Assembly: GCA_026874595.1 (NCBI GenBank)
Contig: CM049310.1
Location: 48,123,058 to 48,187,057, forward strand
Source of the DNA: Sipunculus nudus
Taxonomy: Eukaryota > Annelida > Sipuncula > Golfingiida > Sipunculidae
Length of the DNA: 64,000 nt
Reading direction: 5' to 3'
Made by a program: the position numbers and the translations under genes. How positions within the stretch are numbered: position 1 is the first letter of the stretch; each line of letters begins with the position of its first letter. The notes below the pieces were generated by a model, which worked only from the letters and a program-made list of their open reading frames with translations, did not search any database and was not told where the DNA came from. Below are positions 46,660-60,209 of the stretch, in pieces.

Positions 46660-48092
46660 TTATGGGTTCATAACTGAAATGAGATTGAGAAAGGAAAGAC
46701 ACCACGTTAACACTCGTAAAATGGATCTGATTTACGAATACAGTGCCTATATTTTACAGCAGTAAAAATAAACTTGATAATCATGTCGGAATTTCACCAA
46801 TCACTCATGAAATCAATATGGCACCTCTTGGCGACCAGCTTTGACACTGAAACTTACACCTTATACCTTGTATATTTTAGGGCCCATTTGCTTGAACCCG
46901 ATGAGATTTTATCCTTTTCTGAGTTCTCAGATTTCCTTCTTCCTGCTTCTGAAATATATTTTGGGGTTAGTTTTATTGTATAAACACTAATTCTTCAGAC
47001 AATTACAGGGGTCCCGAGAAATCACCGAGAAATCCAAAGTCCATGTACATGGACGCAGCGTCCTGCGTGCATCTCTATGTGGGGCGTCGTCGGACTACTT
47101 TAGCCGTCTCGGTTAACTTGCAATGAGCCTCACTTATCGCAAACAACACGGTTGTCTATGGCTGCGCCCACATAAGCCGACTGACAGCTTGACTGGTTGT
47201 ACGAAAGGTCGTGTTTTGTAAACTTATTAGCAGGAACCTTTGTTTGCCCAACAGGCTATGCAAAACATTTTGTCATATTTTAATTTAACATTTCATTAGA
47301 AACGCGACATGAAATGAACCGAAAGAACGACAACAAATCCGAATGTCACATATTCACGGTTTTCCGTTTCAGTTTGCCCGGCGCATACCGGTGCCACGGT
47401 TTTGACTCATAAAACCGGGATGAACTCTGGCCCTCTAACGGGTTTTACACGGTTCCAGTAGGATTATAGTACGGTTTTAAGCCGATTAACCCCGTTTAAC
47501 TATAGCCCAAGCAGGGCACCAATAAGTCGCCAGTACGATCATCCAGGCTCTGGCAGGGCGCCAGTACGGCTTTTTACCCTGAGGCCTGCACGGCGCTTAT
47601 GAGAACTCGCACATTTGCCATTTCTATGAAGTTTCGACGTTTGAGCAGTTTAAAATACTTATTTATATTTCTCAAATCTGTAAAAAAGCCTAGGAATGTA
47701 GGACAAGTCCAAAAACCTCGAAGAATCATCCTCAGGCATGTCCAAGCTCTCTTCCCACAAGTACGGAGGAAATGGAGGAGGATTCTCAGTGCCCCCAGGA
47801 CAAGAGGAAAAACAAACAGCGTATGTATTTAAGGCAATGTTAGAACTGCACAAACTTATAATCACACGTCCCTCGTCAGCATAAAATGAGGACTGCAGTG
47901 CCCACTTGTAAAGAAATAGAAGGCTAAAGGACCAGGGTATTTAGAGACGGAGGACTTTTGTATTTAAGTATGAACCATTCCCAGTTGATATAGAGTTTGC
48001 ATATATATTACTTATTTGTATAATATACAAATATTTCAAATGCTTTTTTATATTATACGAAAATATCAAATGAATTGAAAATGAAAATATAG

Positions 48093-48154
<62 letters not shown>

Positions 48155-49500
48155 CTTAAGAATGGCAAAAACTCAGAATTACAAATGCAAATATCCGTTT
48201 TCAACTTCACCAATAGTGGTAGACTGCGCCTTAAAATACACACTGGAAAAAAAAAGAGAGAACCGTGAAAAGGTGCTTTATGGTGACACCATAAACAAGT
48301 TCAATGGGTAATAGTGGTTTATCAAGAATTAAAAAGAAGCACGCTTTCCCGGCATTTAATATATTTTTTTCAACATTTTCCATCGTCAGGCTTGGTGAAA
48401 CCATAGCAGACACTCCTGGCATCATAGTAAAATCAACCTTAGCCCTAGCGAAACGTCGCAAAGCGGGGCAAAACGTAGCTACCCGTACTTTGCCGGGGCG
48501 TATAGCCGTTCTTAATCGTAGTCGATCGGAGTGAAACCGTAACCAAACCATACCATACCTACTTAGCCACACAAGAACCGTGAAATCCCGGAGTGCTACC
48601 CTAATGAACCCTACCCGAAAGGTTATTTTGAAAGTGTCCAGGCTCGTGCAAGGTGGAACTAGAGGCCCACTACGGGCCAGTGCGGCTGTGGCGATGACCC
48701 TATATATAGTGTTGTACTAGGGCCCTATGCAGTAGTGTTCTGATACGATTCCATTTTCATCCCCATTGACCCGGGCAAAGTATTGCACGCAAAACTCCAA
48801 AGACACATTACCGATTCAGGTCTGTTGATGAGAATGACTTCAGGTCACTAGGTTCGAGTACGGTCAAACTAAAAAAACTGGGAATGTGTGACTATGCCAA
48901 TCATGTGTTACATTTGGTTTAAGATGCAACGTGTAGGACGTTGGGCCATGTACGGATTAAAGTATACATTCCTCTGGCGACTAAACCAAATAAGGGAACG
49001 ATTTTTTAACTATATTGTGAACCTTTAAAATCTTATAAAATTGAGGGAGAACCTCTTTAGTCACTTTGTATTCACATATGATCTGATGGATGTTTTAAAC
49101 ATGTTAGCCTCATATGTGCTACATTTTAACCCTAATCAATTCTTATTATCAGAACAAGTCAAGGGCGGATCCAGGATTTAATATAATAATATTAAATAAT
49201 ATTTTATTTTGTAAAGCGTAAAATCCACAGTGTTGTGCTCTAAAACGCTATTACAAGCAAGCATTTGCATAAAAATGACTATGAGAAAAAATATTCATTA
49301 AATAAAAATTAAGACAAACATTTAAATATTACATAGGCTAGATAAAACATGCACATAATCCATTAATATACATTACCTATTTTACTAAACCAATAAACGA
49401 CATTAAATCTATTAAAGGGTAGATAAAATTACGGTATAGAATTGAAAATCTGCACATATGCAAAATCACAGCTAATCGAAATATTGCACAAATAAGTATG
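46660..49500. other. No gene recognised
   Basis: Contains (TA)n at 48093-48152 and, at 48255-48640, a probable dispersed repeat with AGAACCGTGAAA at both ends in direct orientation. Nothing else I can support. Confidence 0.5.
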
Positions 49501-49519
49501 TCTTAAGCATTTTTTTAAA

Positions 49520-49725
49520 AGCAGTTAGGCTTTAGTTAGGATTTAGGAAAAGCGGGGTCCAACCCAGGAGGACTAATGAAAACCCTAAAAAAGGGTCCCC
49601 AGGTTTGAAAATGGGGGGTCCAGGCCGCAAAAATTTGCCTTAAGCCCTTAAAAAAAGTTGTTTCTGAAAAAGGGGGGGGGGGTCCGGACCCCCCCCCCCC
49701 CCGATCCGCTTCTGCAAGTGTACTT
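49520..49725 (-). repeat. Fragment resembling the 3' half of the Helitron family
   Basis: GGGGTCC...GGTCCGGACCCCC...GATCCGCTTCTGC resembles 17450-17630 and 32715-32765. G and C runs make the alignment weak. Confidence 0.35.
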
Positions 49726-50379
49726 GTAGAGGAAGATAACAAACTGAACACAGATTTGTAAACCCGCGAACTTAAACTAATTTTCGAATAGATTAAGGAC
49801 CAGATTTATTATTTTTTACAGGAGATACATAGACGTGCCAAACACGTGCTTCACCTGGCGATAGCAGGCCCTCAGAACCCGTTTTGACACTCAAAATTAC
49901 ATGGAGCTCCTTCTACCATGTGAATTTCAAGGCCCACGTGGCCACTAGCGCGTAGTCGGTAACCCGGACTAGGTATTCTTATTTTTTTTTTGTAAATCCG
50001 TCATAAAACCGAGTCTATAGGTGCGGATACAGGCATTGGCGGGGGCATTCGCCCTGTGGATGATTTCCAGGTTTATTGTTATGCATTAGGCGTATTCGAC
50101 TGGTACTTTTTAGAGGAGCAACTTTAAGCTTTGCCAACCTGAGCAGTAGTGAAGAAGTAGTACGCTAATATGGACCAGTCGAATGAAGACCGATCAGTAA
50201 TTCCTGTAAAAATGGCCCCTGGTGACATGAAGTAACGATCACGTGATTAACTCCTTTTGCTGCTTACTACACGTAGATTTTATCCGAGGAGTTTGTGCTA
50301 CACGCTCAGGGAGTTCGTGTATACAAGCAACCAGCCGAATACAAGATGTGTAGAACGGGGAGAACGTGCTATACACAAA

Positions 50380-50900
50380 CTCGACCAATCTAATACGTCT
50401 TGTACTATCCTAACATTATCATTATTTTTTTTTCTGCAGGTATTTTTTCAAATACGAGTGCTCTTTCATCAAGAAAGCATGGTCTAGCTTTATTTTTTTT
50501 TCAGTGTAAATCTCATTGTGAATTATATTCTCATTATATAGAAATTTAATCAAATATATAAAATAACTGTTTTTTTAATACACAAACAGTTGAGATAAGG
50601 TTTACCATGCATTATATCATTCCAATACGGATAACAGAAACTCGACCAATCTAATACGTCTTGTACTATCCTAACATTATCATTATTTTTTTTTCTGCAG
50701 GTATTTTTTCAAATACGAGTGCTCTTTCATCAAGAAAGCATGGTCTAGCTTTATTTTTTTTCAGTGTAAATCTCATTGTGAATTATATTTTCATTATATA
50801 GAAATTTAATCAAATATATAAAATAACTGTTTTTTTAATACACAAACAGTTGAGATAAGGTTTACCATGCATTATATCATTCCAATACGGATAACAGAAA
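50380..50900 (+). repeat. Recent ~260-bp direct tandem duplication
   Basis: 50380-50640 (261 bp) and 50641-50900 (260 bp) differ only by a C/T change and one base in a T run. No coding signal; very young or possibly an assembly artefact. Confidence 0.92.
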
Positions 50901-53659
50901 CAGCCGTAATGAAATATAAAATATATTTAGGTGTCTTGGAAGCTTGCATTTACGCGCCAGGACACGTTTTGTTGAAAGGGACGCATTTACCGTGTGTCCA
51001 GTCTTCAACCTTGAGCTAAATTAAACAGTAAAATTAAGCGGAAGTCTGCGACAGCCTGTTGAACTGGGCTAAGTCAATAGCCGACGGACATGCAGCAATG
51101 TGACAGTAGTCAAGTTTGATTGACTTCAAGCGGTATTAGGTATGAATGATCAAACCTTTTCCCCATCCGTTAATTCGCTGACACCAGTTAATTCACATCC
51201 TTGTGGCCAGTCCTACTGCCGTGAAGTTTGCCTTAATCAACCAGGTTGCTTATGTGTGATATAATGTGGCTTTTAAAATGTTTTATAAGTATTATAGCCA
51301 GGGTATTAATCATGTACCTGTAATATTCTTTCAATAAATCACTTCACATATACTGTGTAGATATAAGAGATAAGCATATATATGTACCACATGAAACAAT
51401 ACCACGTCAGTTTTGGGAGACCATGAAAAAGGTTCGTTATAGATGAAAATTGTCAAATTAATAGGTTTTACTGCACGTTTTTTAAAGGCAGGGCTCATCT
51501 ATATACGTTCCTCTGTGCCCTGGTTACAATACAATAATTAAAGAATAACTGATTGGTGTCTGACACAGAATTGATTACCCGGAGTTCGTAGTAATAGTAA
51601 TCATGTGGATATACCAAGATATTCAAACAACAAAAACTGCTCTGTATATTTAATAAACCTTTTATCACCTGATGTAATTAGTTCTGTGGTACTGATTTTC
51701 TGATAATTACCCAAACGACCAATCAATTAACCCAGTTTTCCTTAGAATCATATCAATAAATCGAAAAGCCTGAGTTTCCTGACAACAAAACAACTTATTT
51801 ACGATACACCCTTGAATTAATGTCAGGACTAACCCGACGTAATTTCATTGATACCACGAACCATAAGAGCTTGAAAACATTGTTGGGCAGAAGAGTTAGT
51901 GCTACTGATTTGGGTTATTACGGCCGTAGCAACATTGTTGTCCTTCCAGCCCCTGTCAGCCCTCCCAGCCTGATGATGAAGTGCCTTCAGTATTTGCATT
52001 TGGCGTTCGGAGCCATCTGTCGGCCTTCGGCCCGCTGTTCCGATAGTTCACTCTGGACTACGTAAACTCTGGTTTGGTGCTGATCGCTCTCCGGTACTGC
52101 AATTAATGGTGGGCCCATAACGCAAGGTGCGAAGGTCAGTTCATATCTTTTTTATGCTGTCTTTTCCAGGAACTAACTGACAAGGTGTTCTCATCTAACT
52201 ATCGTGATCTCCCCTTTTTCTTTGATGCACGTTTGTCCTACCTGGAAGACATTTGATATGTCTTCGTCATAACAGAACTTAAACTGTATATAAATATAAT
52301 GGTCTCACAACTCAAACTGATTTTAATTAACTTGAAATATCATCGTAGTTTTATATACTCTTTTGCATTTCTATGACAGATTTTAAGATGGTAATGTCGT
52401 GATAGCTCTTGCCTTTTATCGTAATCGATGGTTGCGGGTTGCTCCTGACACACATAGACGCGAGACCTTTGTACCCATCTTGTTGGTTTATGATATCGAT
52501 CAAACAAGGCTGCGTGTTGTGTAAATGGTTCCTTGAAACCATACAGAGCAGGCGCTTAGATGTTGTCTCACGACTTCAAAGTCGTTACAATATGGTGTAA
52601 AACATAACGATGCCCATATGTAAAGGGGAGGCGACATTCGGCTATAATCCAAACAAATGTGTCAGCTGTTTACGTTAATGTTTTACCTAAGTCGACTTAA
52701 TATAAAACCCATATATGTAGTGTGCTCATCTTCATTGCTATAGTGGAAAGATCTGATGAACTATTCATCTAAAAAAATTGGTAGAGCTTTTTAGGACTGT
52801 ATGCTGCCGAGGAATGCAGTTACATGGCTATACATTCTGTGTCTGTTTCTGTTTAAGAAATCCGCCACCTGTCCCCCTCTGACTGTAACGGGCCCAGGAC
52901 TATGCTCCTATATGTTTACCAAATCTATCTTATGTATGCTTTTACGTGTTCAAAACAGTAATTGGCATACTTCTAAGACAAACATATTTGGAATACATGT
53001 ACGTGTAAAGAAGTTGGTTGTGTTTGTGAGGTAAAATGAATACAAAGTGAACTATCAGTGAAAATCAGTGGATTTCTTAACATTTCCTTCTTCCACAAAT
53101 ACGACGTGCACAGATTAATAGTGGTAAACGGCTTTAAATAGTATTTCAAGATAACATCCTGGGGGACAAAAGTACCAGGTAACACAGGTACTATCCAGTT
53201 GTAATTGGAGTCGTTATTTAACAAGCTTAATTAACCGTATATAATGTCAGGTCTACCAATGTTAGAAGGTAGCCATGCCCCAGTTTCTGTCTGGTCATAA
53301 TATCGCCCACTGGGGAACCCTTGATTGACGTATGCCATCTCTTGATGGAGCGGATTTAACTGTGGTAGATGCGTAGCATCTTAATTTTAACACAAGGTAG
53401 ACATGGTGACCCGCACGTATAAAAGTGTTTTGTTTAATAATGTTAGAACATGGCTAACATGATAATAAGTTACCCTTTTTGAAAAGGCGGCAAGTGTGAG
53501 CCGTAAAACCGTGATTTCTTCAAAATATATCTTCTACAACTATATATTTGTATATATTTGTATATAATTATATAACCGCACCAACCGTTGACAGATCACA
53601 TCTGAAGATTGCAAATGCATGAAAACACATTAATGTGTAACTGAACATTTTCGTAAATA

Positions 53660-53660
<1 letters not shown>
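50901..53660. other. No gene recognised
   Basis: Short open frames (for example 52351-52542 on minus) show no family resemblance or splice support. No transposon end recognised. Confidence 0.5.

Positions 53661-53664
<4 letters not shown>

Positions 53665-53710
<46 letters not shown>
53665..53710. repeat. (TA)n microsatellite
   Basis: Uninterrupted TA tract. Confidence 0.97.
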
Positions 53711-53711
<1 letters not shown>

Positions 53712-54514
53712 ATATATAGGCTGAGGAAATAAGGCGCCTCCTGTTTTGCAAGAGTGGTTTAGGATATAGCGGACCGACTGACACCCTATAATGATCGCGA
53801 GTTCTGAGGAATTAACTACTATCTCACCCTGCAGGTTTACCGCAACATGTGTGGTATTTTTACACGTTCAATGCAGGAAACCCTGCTTGCTGGGTCAAGC
53901 GTTATAACATCAGATCAAGGGAATTGACAATTCTTATATAGTACCTATTTTAACTTTTTCCAGCTACAAGTTTTAAAAAATAATGCGGCGTTGTGGAGTA
54001 TAATTCCTAAGGGGTCTCCAACATTGACGTAATTTCAAACACTTTTCAGATTGCATTATATAAAATTATTACAGGTTCGTGAAAAGAATTTTTTTCGTCT
54101 ATTAAATATATAGGAAGTAAAAAATGATTATCCATGAAAGCAGACATCTGTGGTAGAATTGGTTACATAGACGCATTAGTTTAACAAATAGATTATAAGG
54201 TTAGATACGATAAGTGTTAGATAAAGTATACCCGGTAGATTAATTTAAGTGTGACTGGGCTCATGAGCCTCATTAGCCACACACATGCGTGGAGGAATAA
54301 AACCAGGGACATTAGATGTGCAGGCATGGCTTTATTTCTGAAAGTATGAACGAGGGACGTGCTGTCCTCAAGCTCGAGTGCCATAGTCTTTTTATCGTGC
54401 AATATACGGACTTATACATACAATAAAACAACCATTACGTACATGCGACATGTCAAGAAATATACAAGGTTACATGATATTATTACATTTATTTATATCG
54501 TGGGCCCATGGCCT

Positions 54515-54612
54515 AACTTGGCATTATTACTAATAACGTGGCGTCATGGCCGAACTGGGCATTATTACTAATAACGTGGCCGAACTGGGCCTTATTCCTT
54601 ATAACGTGGCGC
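54515..54612 (+). repeat. Short minisatellite
   Basis: About three irregular units (roughly 30-40 bp) of GGCATTATTACTAATAACGT and GGCCGAACTGG. Confidence 0.8.
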
Positions 54613-55881
54613 CAAGAAAAACCTGGGCATAATAACGTGACTAACGTTCCTAGAAATGATAACCGATTCACATATAAAATTATTCACACAGAATTATTAT
54701 TTAATAATAAACGAGGTTTGAATAAATAACCTGAATGAAGCATACAGAAACACATGAGGGACATGCTGTCCTCAAAGTTCGAATGCTAGAGTGGTGTCAC
54801 CTTACATTCGAACACTTATATCCCGACTATAGGTGGCGCTGTAACAACTTAAAAATATGGCCAATAAAAAGAGGCCAAAGTCGATAGAGAACCGTTGGAA
54901 GAGTTACAACAATAACAACGATGCCTGACTAGAAAACGGAATTAAATAACGGACTACGAACTGGAGAGTCAAGAGGTACTGGAATAATGCTGGCCTATAT
55001 ATGACAGGCTCCCGTTACATGTCTGTTATATACTTATTGATTAAATCATTCTTCCACTGGTCGACATTGCTTACCTCAGCACTTCACCGGTAGCGATTCC
55101 CTTTGCCCTCGATGCAACGAATCATATGCATACAAGAATAAAATAGACATCGGAACGTCTATTTACATATCTGTTCTGCAAAACAATGGATTATAATATT
55201 TAGTACAATGAATATGATAAAACACATCCTGAAAATGTACCAACCATGAAATTCCTTTACTACACCGTATAAGACCTTGCCTAAATTAAACCATATGGAA
55301 ATAAAGGTCTACATAACGAAAGGAGCCGCATTTCCTTCAGTTTATTATCACAGCTGACCATTTGGTTTGTGGCCCAAATTGCTCGTATCCTATACACCCC
55401 TCTCTCGATGCACCTCGTTCACCCTTATATCATCGGACTAAAAGCTCGTAGGGTGTATAATGCAGAGACAGTCTGCACTGATAAGCAACAGATGCCCGTG
55501 TGCAGTTACGCGTACATTTTGTATGGCACGCGCAGATGCTATACAGGATTAAGGTGTTACAGATTATTGCCTGCACGTGCATGCATGAAGTATATGTCAT
55601 ATGGATATACACTTATTTGTGTTTGTAGGCCACCCTTACCAAAGCCATAGCAGATAAAGGAGATATCACATATACCGAGATCTTGATATAGAGGAGCTGA
55701 GTGAACATATCTAAAATCAGATATATATTAAAAGGATATAAACGATCCATGTTGCTGTTATCATCTTGTCCGAAAAGTAGATCAATCTATCTATCTGTCT
55801 GTCTGTCTATCTATATACCCCCACACAACTCACACACAATGAAAACCAAGTTCTTTTATTTTGCATTTATTTTTTATTTTG

Positions 55882-55883
<2 letters not shown>
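54613..55883. other. No gene recognised
   Basis: Non-coding with no repeat structure beyond a CTAT/CTGT run near 55785-55815. Confidence 0.5.
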
Positions 55884-55918
<35 letters not shown>

Positions 55919-55981
55919 TATATACATATATATATATATATAAATGGGAAATATATAGATATAATGAGGATGTTACTTACA

Positions 55982-56014
<33 letters not shown>
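55884..56014. repeat. Two (TA)n microsatellites
   Basis: Interrupted TA tract 55884-55942 and a second at 55985-56014. Confidence 0.95.
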
Positions 56015-56024
<10 letters not shown>

Positions 56025-57840
56025 CCCTGGCCAACAAGTTTGCCTTATGACATGAAGTTCCGCATGGCAGATCTCTTTTTATCTCTTGAGAAAAGATGAG
56101 ATCAATGGCAGAAGAAGATGGATTCTGGTGAGCTCCACAGAGACATATACATTCAAAGAGTCTTTGTTGTTGCCGTCATAACCCTACTACTGTTGTCTGT
56201 GTGACGTTCCATGATGGACTCTACCCTGGCTACGTTTGAGCTATGACTCACGCGTGTTTTGGCTATATAAGATCCTGTCCAGATATGGGGTTTCCCGGCA
56301 CCTGATAGCTTCTGCTTATATATGGGATGCTGCTAATTCATCAACGACAGTACCCACATTCAGGTCCACCACGGCAATTAGTCATTTCCTCTTATCTTAT
56401 TAATCTCCTTGGGACTTTTTTTATGATCCCATTTGTGCAGGTGTCACGATTACTATGCACTGTTTTTGTTATATGACCCCTCACCGTCCGTCTTATGTTC
56501 AAACGATAAATCGGCTTTACCGTATTCTATTTTTATCAGAGAACGTTGTATTCAGTGGTCTCTTCGCCACAGATAGAATAGCAGACTTAGGCAAAAAAGG
56601 TTTGGTTCTCAGGCAATTTTTTCAAAGATCAATGGGGGCGGGCGTTTTAATTTGTACTTTTTTATTTTTATTTATGTTTCGATATAAATGTCAAATGATA
56701 AGAAAAAGCATTTCATAACAGTTTTTTTTTTACATAACAGGGAATTTTTATGAAAATTGTATGATTTATCTTCTTGAAAGAAATGTCCGAGCGGCTGGAG
56801 CTATAAATTGGCAAGTTTCTGTTGAAAAAAATCATACTAAAATGTTTGATGCCGGGGTTTAAAATTGACGCGGGCGTTGCATGAGAACCATACTTTTTTT
56901 TCTTAGATTGGCAATGTTTGCCATACACCATATGGCCAGCTTAAAGGGCTCAGTATTGGTAACTGTTGAACATGATTACTATATAGATATATGTTGGATA
57001 AAGCTCTTTCAAAAACTATACGTTTTTGTTCCCAAAATTTGTTTAAACTGTCGTGCGCAAGTTCCATGCGTATCTGTTTAAAAATAACAAGGAACACAGT
57101 TGATTTTTACAAATTTTGCTGACACGGATAGTGACCGAATGGTAAAATATCCGTACTGATCACAAATAAATCTGTACTGATCCCACCCAGTCACACTTCG
57201 CATCAACAGTCAACAAATGTTATAACTGTTAAAATTAATGTGCCCTACCATATATGCCTTATGAAATACCAATACGGAATGCGATTTGTCAAGCTAATCA
57301 CCAGCTTTTCCAGCCATACATTTCTTTGGAAACATGTATAGGTGGATTCAAGATCCAAGACTATAATCTGAAAACCTTTAGAAAAACGTACAAGTCCGGA
57401 AAGGGATGGGAAATCTTGATGGCAAACATTGCTTTAAAACCCTTAAAAATGAGCGTTGGCTTAAAGGCGCCGGGGGTTGGGGTCCAAATCATCTACACCC
57501 CTCAGCTAGATTCGCTTCAGGAAAATGTATATATACGTGTTTGCTGGAATTGGCTGTATAGGGCATGCAAGCACCTGTTTGGGGGAGTAGGCACTTCCTT
57601 TTGCTGGTGGTCAGTCATCCGGCAGACCACCCAATCTACGCATACTTCCTGTAACGTAGTACTTGTGGTGGTCAGGCTGGAAAATTGCAGCTCATCTCTG
57701 CATTGGTGATACTGAGTACATGAGTCACTTTCATACCTCACATGTAAAGCGTATATATTATGCCATGCATATCCCGTTCTTGTTAATACCAAGATTGGTT
57801 AAGTGAGCTGAACACAAAATTGTATAGTGATAAAAGTGGT
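56015..57840. other. No gene recognised
   Basis: The 151-codon frame at 57254-57709 has no family resemblance; part of it (near 57440-57520) resembles repeat sequence elsewhere. Confidence 0.45.
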
Positions 57841-58256
57841 ATAGGAATTAGTTTTTAAATCATAACCGTTGATTGAAAATAAAAACAATCGATGATCGAT
57901 TATAAATTGATTATTTTATGTATTTTCTATATTACCTTGAAATCTATTGCATACAAGTACCTAAAATATTGACTCCAGTATATAGTCTGAAGTATATGTA
58001 CTTCGGTAATCACAATGAAACCATCAACACGCCTGCATCCAAGGTCGACTTGCCGTCGGACGATTATTTTCTGCATGTGCAAGGTTCCGTTGTGACGCTG
58101 TTCGTTACCTTACCGTTTTGATGCTGTTCGTATATCTCTGACAAAATTAGATTCTTTGCATGTGCATATATTATCGTCTTAATCGATTATGAAAAAAACG
58201 CAATCAATTTAATAAATTATAAAAAAAAGAACAATCATCGATTTATCGGCACACCA
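57840..58256. repeat. ATCGATT-rich repeat, longest copy
   Basis: Many AATCGAT motifs near both ends; right end ATTTATCGGCACACCAC is the inverse of GTGGTGTGCCGATTAATC at 45985. Probably a decayed MITE. Confidence 0.45.
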
Positions 58257-58985
58257 CATCCATGCGGATCCATGAAAGTTTGCAAGAGGATCGAAAGGAC
58301 CATATGCGATTACCGATCGATCTTACATTGAAAATCGATAACAAGTGTAAATACATGAGAGCAATCCGTTTTATTCTTAGATTTTTCTTAATTTTCATAT
58401 AACGAAATATATAGAAACAAAGAATAAAAAGGCACGTCAAGACAATTCATAGCAAGTCATATGCTGGTGAGAGATGTAGCCGTTTTGGTGATTCATAAAA
58501 AAATGCACGTTTACTATTAAATAAAATACACCTTCGTCATAACAGATATCTTTAAATACTAAATTTAAGTAATAGGCATGTGCCGATTATCACCACTAGC
58601 ATTTCCCAGGATACTCATTCCTAATAATATCGATATACTTGTTCCAACCCGTGCTTATAATCGATGATACCATGTCTTCCTGCAGCTTTAGCCCTATATA
58701 TACCGAACTATACAAGCTTTTTGTTTCTGTCAAATTAAAATTTAAATTTTGGGTGAAACTGAGAAATTATTCAGCATTTTAAGTGACGATATAAGTTGTC
58801 AGGTTGTTCTAAATGAAATTAAATTTGTCAAATATATCTTTATATTTAGTTTGCAATGTCCAGTATGCTCTTTTATTGCATAATTTGCAGTATACATTTA
58901 ATATATTCATTTGGTGTCAATTCATTTTTAACAGATTTGAAAATTTTTGCCATGGGTTGTATGTATGCATGTGTTATAACAAAGA

Positions 58986-58987
58986 GC

Positions 58988-59020
<33 letters not shown>

Positions 59021-59036
59021 CTTAAGCTTTACATAT

Positions 59037-59088
<52 letters not shown>
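58986..59088. repeat. (GA)n and (TA)n microsatellites
   Basis: GA tract, 15-bp spacer, then interrupted TA tract. Confidence 0.95.
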
Positions 59089-59090
<2 letters not shown>

Positions 59091-59907
59091 GTATATGTGT
59101 ACATGACATGCAGAAATGCAGACTGGCAATGGGATGGACCAAGGCATTAAAATAAAATAGCAACTTATTGATATGGTTATTTGATGACATGTGTAAAAAG
59201 TGGAAACCCCAGTATATATAACCTGTACGTGTATAGTAAGAAACCAATGAGTAACCGTACAGTATCCAGCAGGAATATGAACTAACCTGTGGTCGTCGGG
59301 GTAACTAACAACAAGAGATCAAATGACGGAAATAAATGTAACGGAACAGAGGAAATGATACTGTCTAGTCCACGCAGCTGTTTGGTTCGGCATCCCCACT
59401 TGCGTCACCGGTATTTCAGAGTTCCCCCGCTCATTGGCTTATGAATAACAAATTTCCACAGTCAAATACTTGTTCCGGTGATATAGAAATTTTAGATACA
59501 AACAATGACATTGATTTTAAAAAAATTCTAAAGCAAATTTGATAAGTTAGATCAAAGGATATGTGTACAAACTTAATGCTACACGTTAAACATAAAACTG
59601 TATATAGGGATGCATAAACACACACGAGCCAAAACAAAAACAAAAAATAATATCTATCACTTTCTCGTTTTCGCTATATCATATTATAACATGCACACTA
59701 AAAAAGGATAGACAACTTGAGACAGAATCATTACCAAAACATTTACTCAAAAACAAACCCCAGTTAACGCAGATGCGTGGACCTCAACAGTGCATGGGAC
59801 AATTGCGGGATATATAAAGACCCATTGTCCAAGCGTCAATTTCGTTCCAATTCAGCTTTTTTAGCGTGTGGATGGTAACCATCTCTCTCGGACTGCATGT
59901 ATGATTG

Positions 59908-60209
59908 TCTCAATCATTAGGGTATATCCGTTCATCCAGAGTCGTATGTGCGTTTATGTGTTTGTTCACGACATAACTCACGCAATCATGAACGGAATCT
60001 CGTGAAATTTTCAGGGCATTTCGAGAATGCATGGACCAATGAAGAAGAAATTAGATTTCTATGTGGAGCCTTCTTATTCAGGATTGTCATCAAGGAATAT
60101 TCACAAATGTACAGTCACATATACCCGAATTAACTATGGGCCGAATAAGTGAAGCATCCCAGAATCCCACATAGAGGAGGCTTGCATTCCTTAGAATGCA
60201 GATTTCTAA
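59908..60209 (+). mobile_element. Helitron-like R1 element, best full copy
   Basis: Starts TCTCAATCATTAGGGTATAT, ends TTGCATTCCTTAGAATGCA, GATTT, CTAA, then T. 302 bp, no coding capacity. Confidence 0.6.

Noticed and set aside
48231-48572. 113-codon minus-strand frame
   Set aside because: Appears to be part of a dispersed repeat bounded by AGAACCGTGAAA; no domain seen.
52351-52600. Possible conserved exon on the minus strand
   Set aside because: Two frames are open, neither resembles a known family, and no clear splice pair fits.
57254-57709. 151-codon plus-strand frame
   Set aside because: No domain, no splice partner, partly repeat-like.
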